Source of the DNA: Clostridiales bacterium
GTDB taxonomy: Bacteria > Bacillota > Clostridia > Lachnospirales > Lachnospiraceae
DNA: 64,000 nt
Assembly (NCBI GenBank): GCA_018376135.1
Contig: JAHABX010000016.1
Coordinates: 1 to 64,000, forward strand
Direction of reading: 5' to 3'
Shown: positions 1-7,432 of the stretch, one piece after another
How the letters are laid out: every line of letters starts with the position of its first letter
Position numbering within the stretch: position 1 is the first letter of the stretch
Translations under genes and position numbers: made by a program
Notes under the pieces: generated by a model
The model's database searches: none
Told to the model about the DNA's origin: nothing
What the model saw: only the letters and a program-made list of their open reading frames with translations

Positions 1-315
1 CTGAAGAAGCTTCGGAGCGAATACGGAGGAGAGGGGGAGGACTACGTGGTCCGCACCCGGGAACCGGGACCGGTCAATACCGGCCGCCTGCGGGTGCAGC
101 TGTGCCGAAGGTCCGAGAAGGCGGGACTGGGACGGATCACCCCCAGGATCCTCAGGGATACCTATGCCATGCATGCGATCCGTGCGGGAGCCACTTCAGA
201 TGTGGTGGCAGAGCTGATGGGCTTTGCCTCTGCCCAGCAGGTGACGAAGCGGTATATGTCCGGAAGCCCCCGTGGGAAGCGGGAGCTGGTAGAACGGATG
301 TATGAGGACGAATAG
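1..315 (+). CDS. tyrosine recombinase-like protein, C-terminal part (cut by left edge)
   Basis: The frame is open from base 1 and ends at the stop at 313-315, so only about the last 104 residues are visible. The pattern fits the C-terminal catalytic domain of tyrosine recombinases: a helix holding the distal Arg (TPRILRDTYAMHAIRAG), then AELMGFAS, then KRYM with the likely nucleophile Tyr. Family members normally show HxxR and a His or Trp after the 'G' of the GH motif; here these read RILR and GF, so two of the usual active-site residues are replaced. It may be a domesticated or weakly active enzyme rather than a working integrase. It converges on the CapA gene with an 18-base gap. No attachment site or cargo is visible to the right. 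Confidence 0.6.
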   Translation: MKKLRSEYGGEGEDYVVRTREPGPVNTGRLRVQLCRRSEKAGLGRITPRILRDTYAMHAIRAGATSDVVAELMGFASAQQVTKRYMSGSPRGKRELVERMYEDE

Positions 316-333
316 AAGAAAAGCAGGCAGATA

Positions 334-1533
334 TCAGGATTCGGGAGGTATATTCTCCTGTGCACGGAGGATACCGTCCTCCGAGATATCTGCATGGAAG
401 GACAGATCCCGCAGCCGCTGGTAGAGGGCGGAAGACTCCTGAATCCGGGACAGTACGCCGTCCTGTCTCTGGCAGGGGACAAGCTGGATGGTCAGAGGCT
501 CGCCCGGGGAGAATATGGCTTTCAGAAGAAGCGTTTCTCCTCCGCGGCTGCCGAACAGGTAGTTGCCCAGACTGTAGATGACCGGTACACCCTTATAATA
601 TTCAAAGCCCTGCAGCACGTGGGGGTGGCAGCCAACCACCAGATCGGCGCCCGCATCAATATATCCTTTTGCCAGCACGCGCTGGTATTCCTCCGGAGTC
701 TCGGATTTTTCAATTCCCCAGTGAACAAATACAATGGTATGGTCATAGGCTTCTTCTGCCTGGGCGATGGCTGCATTCAGCTTTGCCGGGTCATAGGTCT
801 GGAACAGTCCCGGCTGGCTGTCGGTGGCATACCAGTCATAGGACGGGGAGACTCTCGTAGCGCCGAAGAAGGCAAAGGTCTGGTCCCCTATGGTGCGTAC
901 GGCGGGAGCGGAAGCCTCGGAGATATTGCGTCCTCCGCCGATGCAGGCGATATCTGCCTGCTGCAGGGTATCCAGAGTGTCAAGAAAGGCATCCTGTCCA
1001 AAGTCCAGTGCATGATTGTTGCCGACGGTGACCATATCTGTACCCAGATCCTGAAGGATCTTCACGTATTTGGGATCTGTACGGAAAGTAAACTGCTTAT
1101 CCGGCATGGGTTCGCCCCGGAGGCTGAAGGGGAACTCCTCGTTGAGCAGAAAAAGGTCAGCGCTTTGCATCTCCTCCAGCATTCCGGCATCAGCGATGGC
1201 TGAGATACCGGACCGGTCGTAGGCGTTCAGATAGTGATCCGGGAACTGGACATCGCCGGCAAAAGCCAAAGTGGCGCTTCTGGGCTCTTCCGGCCGGGAA
1301 GGAAGGTCTGTGTCATCGGTCAGGGGAGGAGTTTCCGGCTGTTCCTCTGTCTCCGAAACAGATTCCTCTTCGGGAAGCGGACGGTCAGGAAGCGTCTCCT
1401 GTGTGGTCAGGCTGTCTGCGGACGGTCCGTCCGGAAGCTTTTGAGCAGTTATTTTAAAATACAGGATCAGTGCCAGAAGGATGGGAATACCGATTGCCAG
1501 TCCGATCCCCAGTCCCTTGAAAAATGCTTTCAT
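334..1533 (-). CDS. CapA family (PGA_cap) metallophosphatase-like protein
   Basis: A 399-residue protein with an N-terminal membrane anchor (about residues 8-27), a Pro/Glu/Thr-rich linker to about residue 88, and a metallophosphoesterase-fold domain of the PGA_cap type. Visible motifs are FAGDVQ (near 91), GNNHALDFG, VFVHWG and GCHPHVLQG, which fit the Asp, Asn and His metal ligands of this superfamily. Family members include poly-gamma-glutamate capsule proteins, but most clostridial copies lie outside capsule operons and have no proven reaction. It probably acts on the outer face of the membrane. The start is supported by GGAAA just upstream on the minus strand. The gene stands alone; no capB or capC neighbours are seen. 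Confidence 0.85.
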   Translation of the reverse strand: MKAFFKGLGIGLAIGIPILLALILYFKITAQKLPDGPSADSLTTQETLPDRPLPEEESVSETEEQPETPPLTDDTDLPSRPEEPRSATLAFAGDVQFPDHYLNAYDRSGISAIADAGMLEEMQSADLFLLNEEFPFSLRGEPMPDKQFTFRTDPKYVKILQDLGTDMVTVGNNHALDFGQDAFLDTLDTLQQADIACIGGGRNISEASAPAVRTIGDQTFAFFGATRVSPSYDWYATDSQPGLFQTYDPAKLNAAIAQAEEAYDHTIVFVHWGIEKSETPEEYQRVLAKGYIDAGADLVVGCHPHVLQGFEYYKGVPVIYSLGNYLFGSRGGETLLLKAIFSPGEPLTIQLVPCQRQDGVLSRIQESSALYQRLRDLSFHADISEDGILRAQENIPPES

Positions 1534-1736
1534 AGTGATTTCCTTTCAACCTTCTGCAGGACAGTCTCATCCGGGACGGTATCCTGCGTAATGCCTGTGT
1601 GGATGTTGGGGCAAAAAGTATTTTGCCCCCGGCTTGATGCCCCGGATTGCTCCATTGCTGTGCAATTCCCGCAATCCTGCAAATATTCGGAATCCGTTGA
1701 TTTACGGTGTAAATCACTGCTTCCTCATATTTGGGC

Positions 1737-1795
1737 GGATCCCAAGGTTAAATGCCGTTTTGTGCGGGCACAACGGCATTTAGACCTTTTGATCC
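1737..1795. repeat. 59-bp imperfect palindrome upstream of pyrC
   Basis: The two arms run from GGATC (1737-1741) to GATCC (1791-1795). The core is TAAATGCCGTT against AACGGCATTTA with an inner GTGC/GCAC stem, and AAGGT/ACCTT lies between core and outer arms. As RNA it would fold into a long hairpin. It ends about 35 bp before the -35 of the pyrC promoter, so it is not in the pyrC transcript from that promoter. It could be a small repeat element, an operator, or a terminator for upstream transcription. Confidence 0.6.
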
Positions 1796-1829
1796 TGGCA
1801 TCTTGTGTGTATTGTAACATGGATTTAGA

Positions 1830-1859
1830 TTGAAATACAGAGGCAGTCTATACTATAAT
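1830..1859 (+). promoter_or_regulatory. sigma-A promoter of pyrC
   Basis: TTGAAA (1830-1835) and a perfect TATAAT (1854-1859) are separated by 18 bases. The expected start lies near 1866, which gives a leader of under 20 bases, too short for a PyrR-type attenuator. Confidence 0.75.
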
Positions 1860-1882
1860 AGAACCAACAAAAGGTTGGAGGC

Positions 1883-3157
1883 ATGGAACGGCATATGATA
1901 CTGATACAGAATGGAAGGGTTGTGGACCCGGTAACAGGGACGGATGAGGTGATGGACGTCCTCACAGACGGAGCGAGGATCGTGAAGACCGGTCATGGGA
2001 TAGAGGCGCCGGGAGCGCAGGTGATCGACGCCGCCGGACTGGTGGTGGCGCCGGGGCTGATGGATGCGCATGTGCATTTTCGGGATCCGGGATTTACCTA
2101 CAAGGAAGATATAGAGACGGGAGCGGCAGCGGCAGCCAGGGGCGGCTTTACCACCGTGGTCTGCATGGCGAATACCAGTCCGGTGGCGGACAATCTGGAG
2201 ACGCTTTCTTATGTGCAGCAGAAGGGAGAGACCACAGGTATTCATGTGCTGCAGGCAGCGGCGATCTCCAGAGGACTGAAGGGACAGGAGCTTGTGGATA
2301 TGGAGGCGCTTGCGGATGCGGGAGCGCCGGGCTTTACGGATGACGGCGTTCCTCTGATGGATGAGAGGCTTCTGCTGAAGGCAATGGAGAAGGCAAAGGA
2401 GCTTGGACTTCCTTTGAGCTTTCATGAGGAGGATCCGGCGCTGATGGCAGCACCGGGTGTACATCAGGGTAAGGTGTCGGAGAAGCTGGGCTATGGAGGA
2501 GCGCCCAGGGCGGCGGAGGATGTGATGGTGGCAAGGGACTGTATGCTGGCGCTGCATACAGGGGCATCGGTGTGCATCCAGCATATCAGCTCGAAGAATT
2601 CTGTGGAGCTGGTACGGATGGCGAAGCGGATGGGAGCAGATGTGCATGCGGAGGCGACGCCCCATCATTTTACCCTGACGGATGAGGCAGTTCTGGAATA
2701 CGGAACCATGGCGCGGATGAATCCGCCGGTCCGTACCGAGGAGGATCGTCAGGCGATCATACAGGGACTTCAGGATGGGACCATTGACATGATCGTGACG
2801 GATCACGCGCCCCACAGTGCAGAAGAGAAGGCGAGACCTCTTGAAAGTGCGCCCAGCGGCATTACCGGACTGGAGACCTCGCTGGGACTGGGGATCCGTT
2901 CTCTGGTGGAGCCGGGATATCTGACTTTGATGGAGCTGATGGCATGTATGAGCAGGAATCCGGCAGAATTTTACCGGATGATCCCGGGAAGCGTGACAGA
3001 GGATGCACCGGCAGATCTGGTGATCTTCGGTGAGAAGGAGCGCTGGACCGTGGGAGATTATGCCTCCAGAGCATCCAACAGTCCCTTTACCGGATGGGAG
3101 CTGCCGGGAAAGGTACATTATACTATCTGCGCAGGAAAGATCGTATACAGAGGATAG
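1883..3157 (+). CDS. pyrC: dihydroorotase (class I)
   Basis: Catalyses the reversible cyclisation of N-carbamoyl-L-aspartate to dihydroorotate, the third step of pyrimidine synthesis, in the cytoplasm. The 424-residue length fits class I dihydroorotases. The amidohydrolase metal motif DAHVHFRDPG lies at about 61-70, followed by a His-rich strand (ATPHHFTL) and the late Asp motif VTDHAPHS near 304. The first ATG (1883) has AAGG 8 bases upstream, while GGAGG sits only one base away; an in-frame ATG at 1895 is an alternative start. No other pyr gene is adjacent, so pyrC is transcribed alone from the promoter just upstream. The gene ends at a strong hairpin shared with the convergent regulator. 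Confidence 0.93.
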   Translation: MERHMILIQNGRVVDPVTGTDEVMDVLTDGARIVKTGHGIEAPGAQVIDAAGLVVAPGLMDAHVHFRDPGFTYKEDIETGAAAAARGGFTTVVCMANTSPVADNLETLSYVQQKGETTGIHVLQAAAISRGLKGQELVDMEALADAGAPGFTDDGVPLMDERLLLKAMEKAKELGLPLSFHEEDPALMAAPGVHQGKVSEKLGYGGAPRAAEDVMVARDCMLALHTGASVCIQHISSKNSVELVRMAKRMGADVHAEATPHHFTLTDEAVLEYGTMARMNPPVRTEEDRQAIIQGLQDGTIDMIVTDHAPHSAEEKARPLESAPSGITGLETSLGLGIRSLVEPGYLTLMELMACMSRNPAEFYRMIPGSVTEDAPADLVIFGEKERWTVGDYASRASNSPFTGWELPGKVHYTICAGKIVYRG

Positions 3158-3170
3158 AGAAGAAATATAA

Positions 3171-3213
3171 GACAGGGCAGGAATTCCGGAAAAGCCGGAA
3201 CTCCTGCCCTGTC
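3171..3213. terminator. bidirectional hairpin terminator between pyrC and the XRE gene
   Basis: GACAGGGCAGGA pairs with TCCTGCCCTGTC, and TTCCGG with CCGGAA, around an AAAAG loop. A T-rich tract (TATTATTTTTTC) follows on the plus strand after about 13 bases, and the minus-strand exit is also T-rich. It lies between two convergent genes. Confidence 0.75.
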
Positions 3214-3225
3214 TTGCTGCAGGTA

Positions 3226-3567
3226 TTATTTTTTCTGTTTCAGGAATTTCAGATAGAGTGTCAGGTTTTTCTGGTCCTCCGGTGAGAGATCGTGGTAGGA
3301 GCGCAGGATATCCTGATCATCTGGCGGAAGTGCTGCAAAGGGATCTGCTCCCGTGGGATGAACACCGGTAATGACAAGCTGATCCAGCGTGATATGGTGG
3401 TATTCGGCGATCCTGCATGCAGTCTCCAGATCCGGGAGCCGGCTGCCGCTCTCATAATTCGAGTATGTCTGGCGGGAGATGTTAAGCTCCCCGGCAAGGA
3501 TACCCTGTGTCATTCCGCAGTGGATACGCAGTTCTCTTAATGTCTCCGCAAGTTTGTTCGTCACCAT
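3226..3567 (-). CDS. XRE-family transcriptional regulator
   Basis: A 113-residue protein with a helix-turn-helix at about residues 5-60: LRELRIHCGMTQ, then LNISRQTYSNYESGSRLPD, a classic XRE pattern. The short C-terminal tail (DDQDILRSYHDLSPEDQKN) resembles the tail of small clostridial XRE regulators. The start at 3567 is chosen over an upstream in-frame ATG because GAGGTG lies 6-8 bases before it on the minus strand. It faces pyrC tail to tail. Its target is unknown; self-regulation is a reasonable guess only because it is common in the family. Confidence 0.85.
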   Translation of the reverse strand: MVTNKLAETLRELRIHCGMTQGILAGELNISRQTYSNYESGSRLPDLETACRIAEYHHITLDQLVITGVHPTGADPFAALPPDDQDILRSYHDLSPEDQKNLTLYLKFLKQKK

Positions 3568-3676
3568 AATACACCTCTTTCCTTGGCATATTATAGCAAG
3601 TTCCCCAATTTTCATGGTTGAATGCAACAAAATGTGGAAAAAGATTGCAGACAGATGATGAGAAAAGAAGGAACAG

Positions 3677-3706
3677 TTGATTTTGTGTAAACAAACAGTG
3701 TAATAT
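3677..3706 (+). promoter_or_regulatory. promoter of the 49-residue gene
   Basis: TTGATT (3677-3682) and TAATAT (3701-3706) with an 18-base spacer, about 20 bases before the start codon at 3726. Confidence 0.5.
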
Positions 3707-3725
3707 AGAGGCGGAGGGAGACAGA

Positions 3726-3875
3726 ATGGGAAAGATCATAAGAAAATTATACATCAGGTTCCGTGTCCGACTGCGGATACTGCGCCTTCGTCTGATGACT
3801 ATGCAAAAGCCTGGTGATGCAAAGACAACAGAAAAGATGCTGGATGAGATCAAGAAGGCATCAGAGTCTGCTTAG
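3726..3875 (+). CDS. small basic hypothetical protein (49 aa)
   Basis: A short gene that I do not recognise. It starts MGKIIRKLYIRFRVRLRIL, is strongly basic and amphipathic in its first 24 residues (seven Arg, two Lys), and ends in a mixed-charge tail. Support for a real gene: GGAGGG 7 bases before the ATG and a plausible sigma-A promoter 20 bases further up. Its last 15 bases overlap the end of the convergent CYTH gene. It could be a membrane-surface or nucleic-acid-binding peptide. Nothing in the context gives a function. Confidence 0.5.
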   Translation: MGKIIRKLYIRFRVRLRILRLRLMTMQKPGDAKTTEKMLDEIKKASESA

Positions 3876-4307
3876 ACAGCTGTTGTGATATCTGGAGGAG
3901 CTGGTCACATCTTCTCCGAACCATTCAGGGGCATGGAATGCGAGCGCCTCCTCTTCGGATGGAAATTCGACCTCGGCAAGCATCAGTCCTTCCTGGGGGG
4001 AACGGAAGATGTCCAGTTCAATGGTATAGGCTCCGTATGGAAGCAGATAGCGGCGCTTGGAGATCAGATGACCGTCTGTCTTGTCCCGCAGATGGAGATA
4101 GGCTTCCAAAGTCAAAGGGAGATTATACTCCTCGCGGATCATGAGTCCTTTGGATTTGTAGGTCAGAAAATATTCGTCATCCTGTCTGCGGATACGGACC
4201 ACAGGTTCTGTGCATAAATATCCCTGCTCGATCTCATGATATGGATAAGAGGAAAGATCTGCAGGCGGTGTATGGATCAGGTATTTTCGTTCGATTTCAA
4301 ACGCCAT
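3861..4307 (-). CDS. CYTH domain protein
   Basis: A 148-residue single-domain CYTH (triphosphate tunnel metalloenzyme) protein. It begins MAFEIERKYLI, which carries the family signature ExExK, followed by the beta-strand pattern RIRRQDDEYFLTYKSKG and LAEVEFPSEEEA. Family members hydrolyse triphosphate substrates such as inorganic triphosphate or thiamine triphosphate, or act as class IV adenylyl cyclases; the substrate cannot be told here. The start at 4307 is fixed by AAAGGAGC 9 bases upstream and by the family N-terminus; longer upstream translation has no family character. It is divergent from the DJ-1-like gene. Confidence 0.9.
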   Translation of the reverse strand: MAFEIERKYLIHTPPADLSSYPYHEIEQGYLCTEPVVRIRRQDDEYFLTYKSKGLMIREEYNLPLTLEAYLHLRDKTDGHLISKRRYLLPYGAYTIELDIFRSPQEGLMLAEVEFPSEEEALAFHAPEWFGEDVTSSSRYHNSCLSRL

Positions 4308-4412
4308 GAATAAGATGCTCCTTTTTATATGGGATTTTAAAGATAGTATAGCACAAAACATATGGAAATGATACAATGGGATTAACATTGGAGAAATTAA
4401 GGAGAGGTTACT

Positions 4413-4967
4413 ATGAGCAGAGTGTGTGTATTTCTGGCGGATGGATTTGAAGAGATTGAAGGGCTGACGGTGGTTGATATTCTGCGCAGGGCAGGAGTGG
4501 AGACGCAGATGGTGTCGGTCACAGAGGAGAAGACGGTAGAAGGAAGCCACGGGATCCGTGTGCAGGCGGATATTTGTCTGAAGGATGCGGATTTTGGCAT
4601 GACAGAGCTTCTGGTGCTGCCGGGCGGAATGCCGGGGACAAAGCATCTGGGCGCCTGTGAGGCGCTGACCGGGCTTCTTGTTCAGTTCTGCCGGGAGGGT
4701 AAGAAGGTGGCGGCTATCTGTGCGGCGCCCGGCGTACTGGGAGATCTGGGGCTGCTGCAGGGCAGGAAAGCGGCGTGCTATCCGGGCTTTGAGGACCGTC
4801 TTATCGGCGCGGAAGTGGTATTTGATAAGGTAGTGACGGACGGGAATGTGACAACCAGCCGCGGTATGGGGACGGCGATTCCTTTTGCACTTTCACTGGT
4901 GGAACAGCTGGTATCCCCGGAGAAGGCCATGGAGATCAGGAAAGGAATTATCTACGGTCATGCGTAG
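4413..4967 (+). CDS. DJ-1/PfpI family protein
   Basis: A 184-residue protein of the DJ-1/ThiJ/PfpI superfamily, matching the DJ-1/YajL branch in length. It begins VCVFLADGFEEIE, which supplies the conserved Glu near residue 16, and has the nucleophile-elbow Cys in AAICAAP (near 103) and the GG pair in VLPGGMPG. Proteins of this branch are linked to redox sensing, glyoxalase-like activity or repair of glycated molecules; which of these applies is unknown. The RBS AAGGAGAGG is well placed. It is followed by the spore protein gene, which has its own RBS. Confidence 0.9.
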   Translation: MSRVCVFLADGFEEIEGLTVVDILRRAGVETQMVSVTEEKTVEGSHGIRVQADICLKDADFGMTELLVLPGGMPGTKHLGACEALTGLLVQFCREGKKVAAICAAPGVLGDLGLLQGRKAACYPGFEDRLIGAEVVFDKVVTDGNVTTSRGMGTAIPFALSLVEQLVSPEKAMEIRKGIIYGHA

Positions 4968-5039
4968 AAATCTGCAGGTATAAACTTCCAGCATGTTCTT
5001 CCGGCTTTGGAGGATAATAGGAGCATGGAGGTGATTAGC

Positions 5040-5261
5040 ATGACAAATCAGAGCAGCAATTCCGGAAGCAACAATATGGCAGTTCCGGAGGCAAAAGCAG
5101 CCATGAACCGTTTTAAAGAGGAAGTTGCCAGCGAGCTTGGCGTTCCGTTAAAGGACGGTTACAACGGCGATCTGACGAGCAGACAGGCTGGTTCCATCGG
5201 TGGCGAGATGGTCAAAAAGATGATCATGAAGCAGGAACAGCAGATGTCTTCCGGTCAGTAG
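5040..5261 (+). CDS. alpha/beta-type small acid-soluble spore protein
   Basis: A 73-residue protein that coats and protects DNA in the dormant spore and is degraded by the GPR protease at germination. The family pattern is clear: KAAMNRFKEEVASELGV holds the GPR recognition region, and LTSRQAGSIGGEMVKKMI is the second conserved block. The start at 5040 is chosen because GGAGGTGAT precedes it closely and the family starts a short way before the conserved block; upstream in-frame ATGs at 5007 and 5025 lack this support. Expression is expected in the forespore. It ends before a strong terminator at 5291-5335. Confidence 0.93.
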   Translation: MTNQSSNSGSNNMAVPEAKAAMNRFKEEVASELGVPLKDGYNGDLTSRQAGSIGGEMVKKMIMKQEQQMSSGQ

Positions 5262-5290
5262 TGGACGAAAAACGGAAAAATGCGTAAAAT

Positions 5291-5335
5291 GATGAGGGTG
5301 TCAGGCTTGAAAAGCCTAGACAGCCTCATCTTTTT
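5291..5335 (+). terminator. intrinsic terminator after the spore protein gene
   Basis: GATGAGG-TGTC-AGGCTT pairs with AAGCCT-GACA-CCTCATC, followed by five T residues at 5331-5335. Confidence 0.9.
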
Positions 5336-5414
5336 GTGCTATACTTCTAGAATGTCTATAAGTATGTAAATCAGGCAATACTGATGTAGGAATACAAGGA
5401 GGATATTTTTAAAT

Positions 5415-6701
5415 ATGAGCGTACAGGTAGAGAAATTAGAGAAAAACATGGCGAAGCTGACCATCGAGGTTCCGGCTGAAGCAGTGGAAAATGCGATCGA
5501 GAACGCATATCGGAGAACAAAGAACAGCATCAATATTCCGGGATTCCGTAAAGGAAAAGCACCGCGTCAGCTGATCGAGAAGATGTATGGCAGAGAAGTA
5601 TTTTACAATGATGCCATCGATGAGCTGCTGACGGATTCCTATGGAGACGCTTTGGATGAGATGGAGGAAGAGGTTGTGTCCCGTCCGGAGATCGATGTGG
5701 TTCAGATGGAGAGCGGCAAGCCGTTCATCTATACCGCACAGGTTGCGCTGAAGCCGGAAGTGGTTCTTGGCGAGTACAAGGGGATCCAGGTAGAGAAGGC
5801 TCCGGTAGAGGTGCTGGATGAGGAGATCGAAGCGGAGATCACCAAAGAGAGAGAAGCAAACGCAAGAACCATTACCGTGGAAGACCGCGCAGTTGCCAAT
5901 GGAGATATGGTAGCGCTTGATTTTGAAGGATTTGTTGACGGTGTTGCTTTTGAAGGCGGCAAGGGTGAGAACTATGACCTGACCATCGGTTCCGGCATGT
6001 TCATTCCGGGCTTTGAGGAGCAGCTGGTAGGAGCCGAGATCGGTAAGGAGCTGGAAGTAAATGTAACCTTCCCGGAGGAGTACGGCGCAAAGGAACTGGC
6101 TGGCAAGGCGGCAGTATTCAAATGTACCGTGAACGGCATCAAGGTAAAGGAGCTTCCGGAGGTAGATGATGAATTTGCACAGGAAGTATCTGAATTTGAC
6201 ACCCTGGATGAATACAAAGCAAGCATTAAGGAAAGACTTCTGGAAGGTAAGAAGGAAGATGCGAAGAAGGTAAAGGAAGACGCAGTGATCTCCAGGATCA
6301 TTGAGGGTGCTTCCATGGAGATCCCGGATGCGATGGTGGAATATCAGACCGAGCAGATGATGGATGATTTTGCACAGAGAATGCAGGCACAGGGACTTTC
6401 CCTGGAGCAGTACTTCCAGTTTACAGGCATGACTATGGAGCAGTACAAAGAGCAGATGCAGCCGAGAGCACTCCAGAATATCCAGAGCAGACTGGTGCTG
6501 GAAGCAGTTGCAAAGGCTGAGAATATCGAAGTGACGGAGCAGGATATGGAGGATGAGTACTCCAGAATGGCAGACATGTATCAGATGGATGTTGAGAAGA
6601 TCAAGGGGCTGTTTGGTGAATTCCGTGGAGAAGATATGAAGAAGGATCTTGCGATTCAGAAGGCGGTAGATCTGGTAACTGAAGCAGCAGTTGAAGCTTA
6701 A
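5415..6701 (+). CDS. tig: trigger factor
   Basis: Ribosome-bound chaperone with peptidyl-prolyl isomerase activity that meets nascent chains at the exit tunnel. The 428-residue length is standard. The N-terminal ribosome-binding domain carries the signature GFRKGKAPR at about 43-51; the FKBP-type isomerase domain follows at about 150-240 (NGDMVALDFEGFVDG, then FIPGFEEQLVG), and the C-terminal chaperone arms occupy the rest. The RBS AAGGAGGA is 9 bases before the ATG. It opens the protein-quality block tig-clpP-clpX-lon, an order seen in many Firmicutes, with its own upstream region after the terminator at 5291-5335. Confidence 0.97.
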   Translation: MSVQVEKLEKNMAKLTIEVPAEAVENAIENAYRRTKNSINIPGFRKGKAPRQLIEKMYGREVFYNDAIDELLTDSYGDALDEMEEEVVSRPEIDVVQMESGKPFIYTAQVALKPEVVLGEYKGIQVEKAPVEVLDEEIEAEITKEREANARTITVEDRAVANGDMVALDFEGFVDGVAFEGGKGENYDLTIGSGMFIPGFEEQLVGAEIGKELEVNVTFPEEYGAKELAGKAAVFKCTVNGIKVKELPEVDDEFAQEVSEFDTLDEYKASIKERLLEGKKEDAKKVKEDAVISRIIEGASMEIPDAMVEYQTEQMMDDFAQRMQAQGLSLEQYFQFTGMTMEQYKEQMQPRALQNIQSRLVLEAVAKAENIEVTEQDMEDEYSRMADMYQMDVEKIKGLFGEFRGEDMKKDLAIQKAVDLVTEAAVEA

Positions 6702-6839
6702 TTTGTAAGGATTTGCGGTAAGCGGCACTTGTGCGGCAGCGCAGCATGAGAGGGGGCATGGCGTACTGGCTGTGCCCTTTGTTTCCTCTTTAAAGGGAAA
6801 CGCGGGGGAGAGCAATCATTAAGAGGAGGACATTTTAAC

Positions 6840-7421
6840 ATGGCATTAGTACCTTACGTCATTGAACAGACGAGCAGAGGAGAGAGAAATTACGATATCT
6901 ACTCCCGATTACTGAAAGAGAGAATTATTTTCCTTGGAGAAGAGGTCAATGAGACAACAGCAAGTCTTGTTGTGGCACAGCTTTTATTCCTGGAGTCTGA
7001 GGATCCGGGAAAGGATATCCATCTGTATATCAACAGTCCGGGCGGATCCGTGACAGCCGGGATGGCGATTTTTGATACCATGAACTATATTAAATGTGAC
7101 GTATCTACAATCTGCATCGGTATGGCAGCCAGCATGGGTGCATTTCTTCTTGCCGGAGGAGCAAAGGGAAAGCGTTTTGCACTGCCGAATGCGGAGATCA
7201 TGATCCATCAGCCGCTTGGCGGAGCACAGGGGCAGGCGACCGAGATCGAGATCGCTGCAAAGCATATCCTCCGTACCAGAGAGAAGCTGAACCGTATTCT
7301 TGCAGAGCGTACCGGTCAGCCGCTTGAGGTGATCGAAAAGGATACAGAGAGAGATAATTATATGACTGCGGACGAAGCAATGGCTTATGGGCTGATTGAT
7401 CAGGTCATCGCAGGACACTAG
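6840..7421 (+). CDS. clpP: ATP-dependent Clp protease proteolytic subunit
   Basis: The serine peptidase chamber of the ClpXP and ClpCP machines, a tetradecamer in the cytoplasm. Length is 193 residues. The catalytic Ser is S98 in GMAASMGA, His is H123 in MIHQPLGG, and the Asp lies near 172 in EKDTERDNYM. The N-terminal axial loop (ALVPYVIEQTSRGERNYDIY) matches the processed form. RBS AAGAGGAGG sits well upstream of the ATG. Only 11 bases separate it from clpX, which encodes its unfoldase partner, so the two are very likely co-transcribed. Confidence 0.98.
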   Translation: MALVPYVIEQTSRGERNYDIYSRLLKERIIFLGEEVNETTASLVVAQLLFLESEDPGKDIHLYINSPGGSVTAGMAIFDTMNYIKCDVSTICIGMAASMGAFLLAGGAKGKRFALPNAEIMIHQPLGGAQGQATEIEIAAKHILRTREKLNRILAERTGQPLEVIEKDTERDNYMTADEAMAYGLIDQVIAGH

Positions 7422-7432
7422 GGGAGAATTAC

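Larger units (their letters stand above)
1534..1882. other. intergenic region with long imperfect palindrome
   Basis: A 349-base gap between two divergently read genes. It holds no convincing gene. It contains an imperfect palindrome at 1737-1795 and the pyrC promoter at 1830-1859, both listed separately. Confidence 0.7.

Noticed and set aside
1737..1795. Transcription attenuator of pyrC
   Set aside because: The palindrome is upstream of the promoter at 1830-1859 and so is outside the pyrC transcript.
5436..6815. Long minus-strand open frame across the trigger factor gene
   Set aside because: It is a codon-bias shadow of tig with a His/Leu/Cys-rich product and no recognisable domain.
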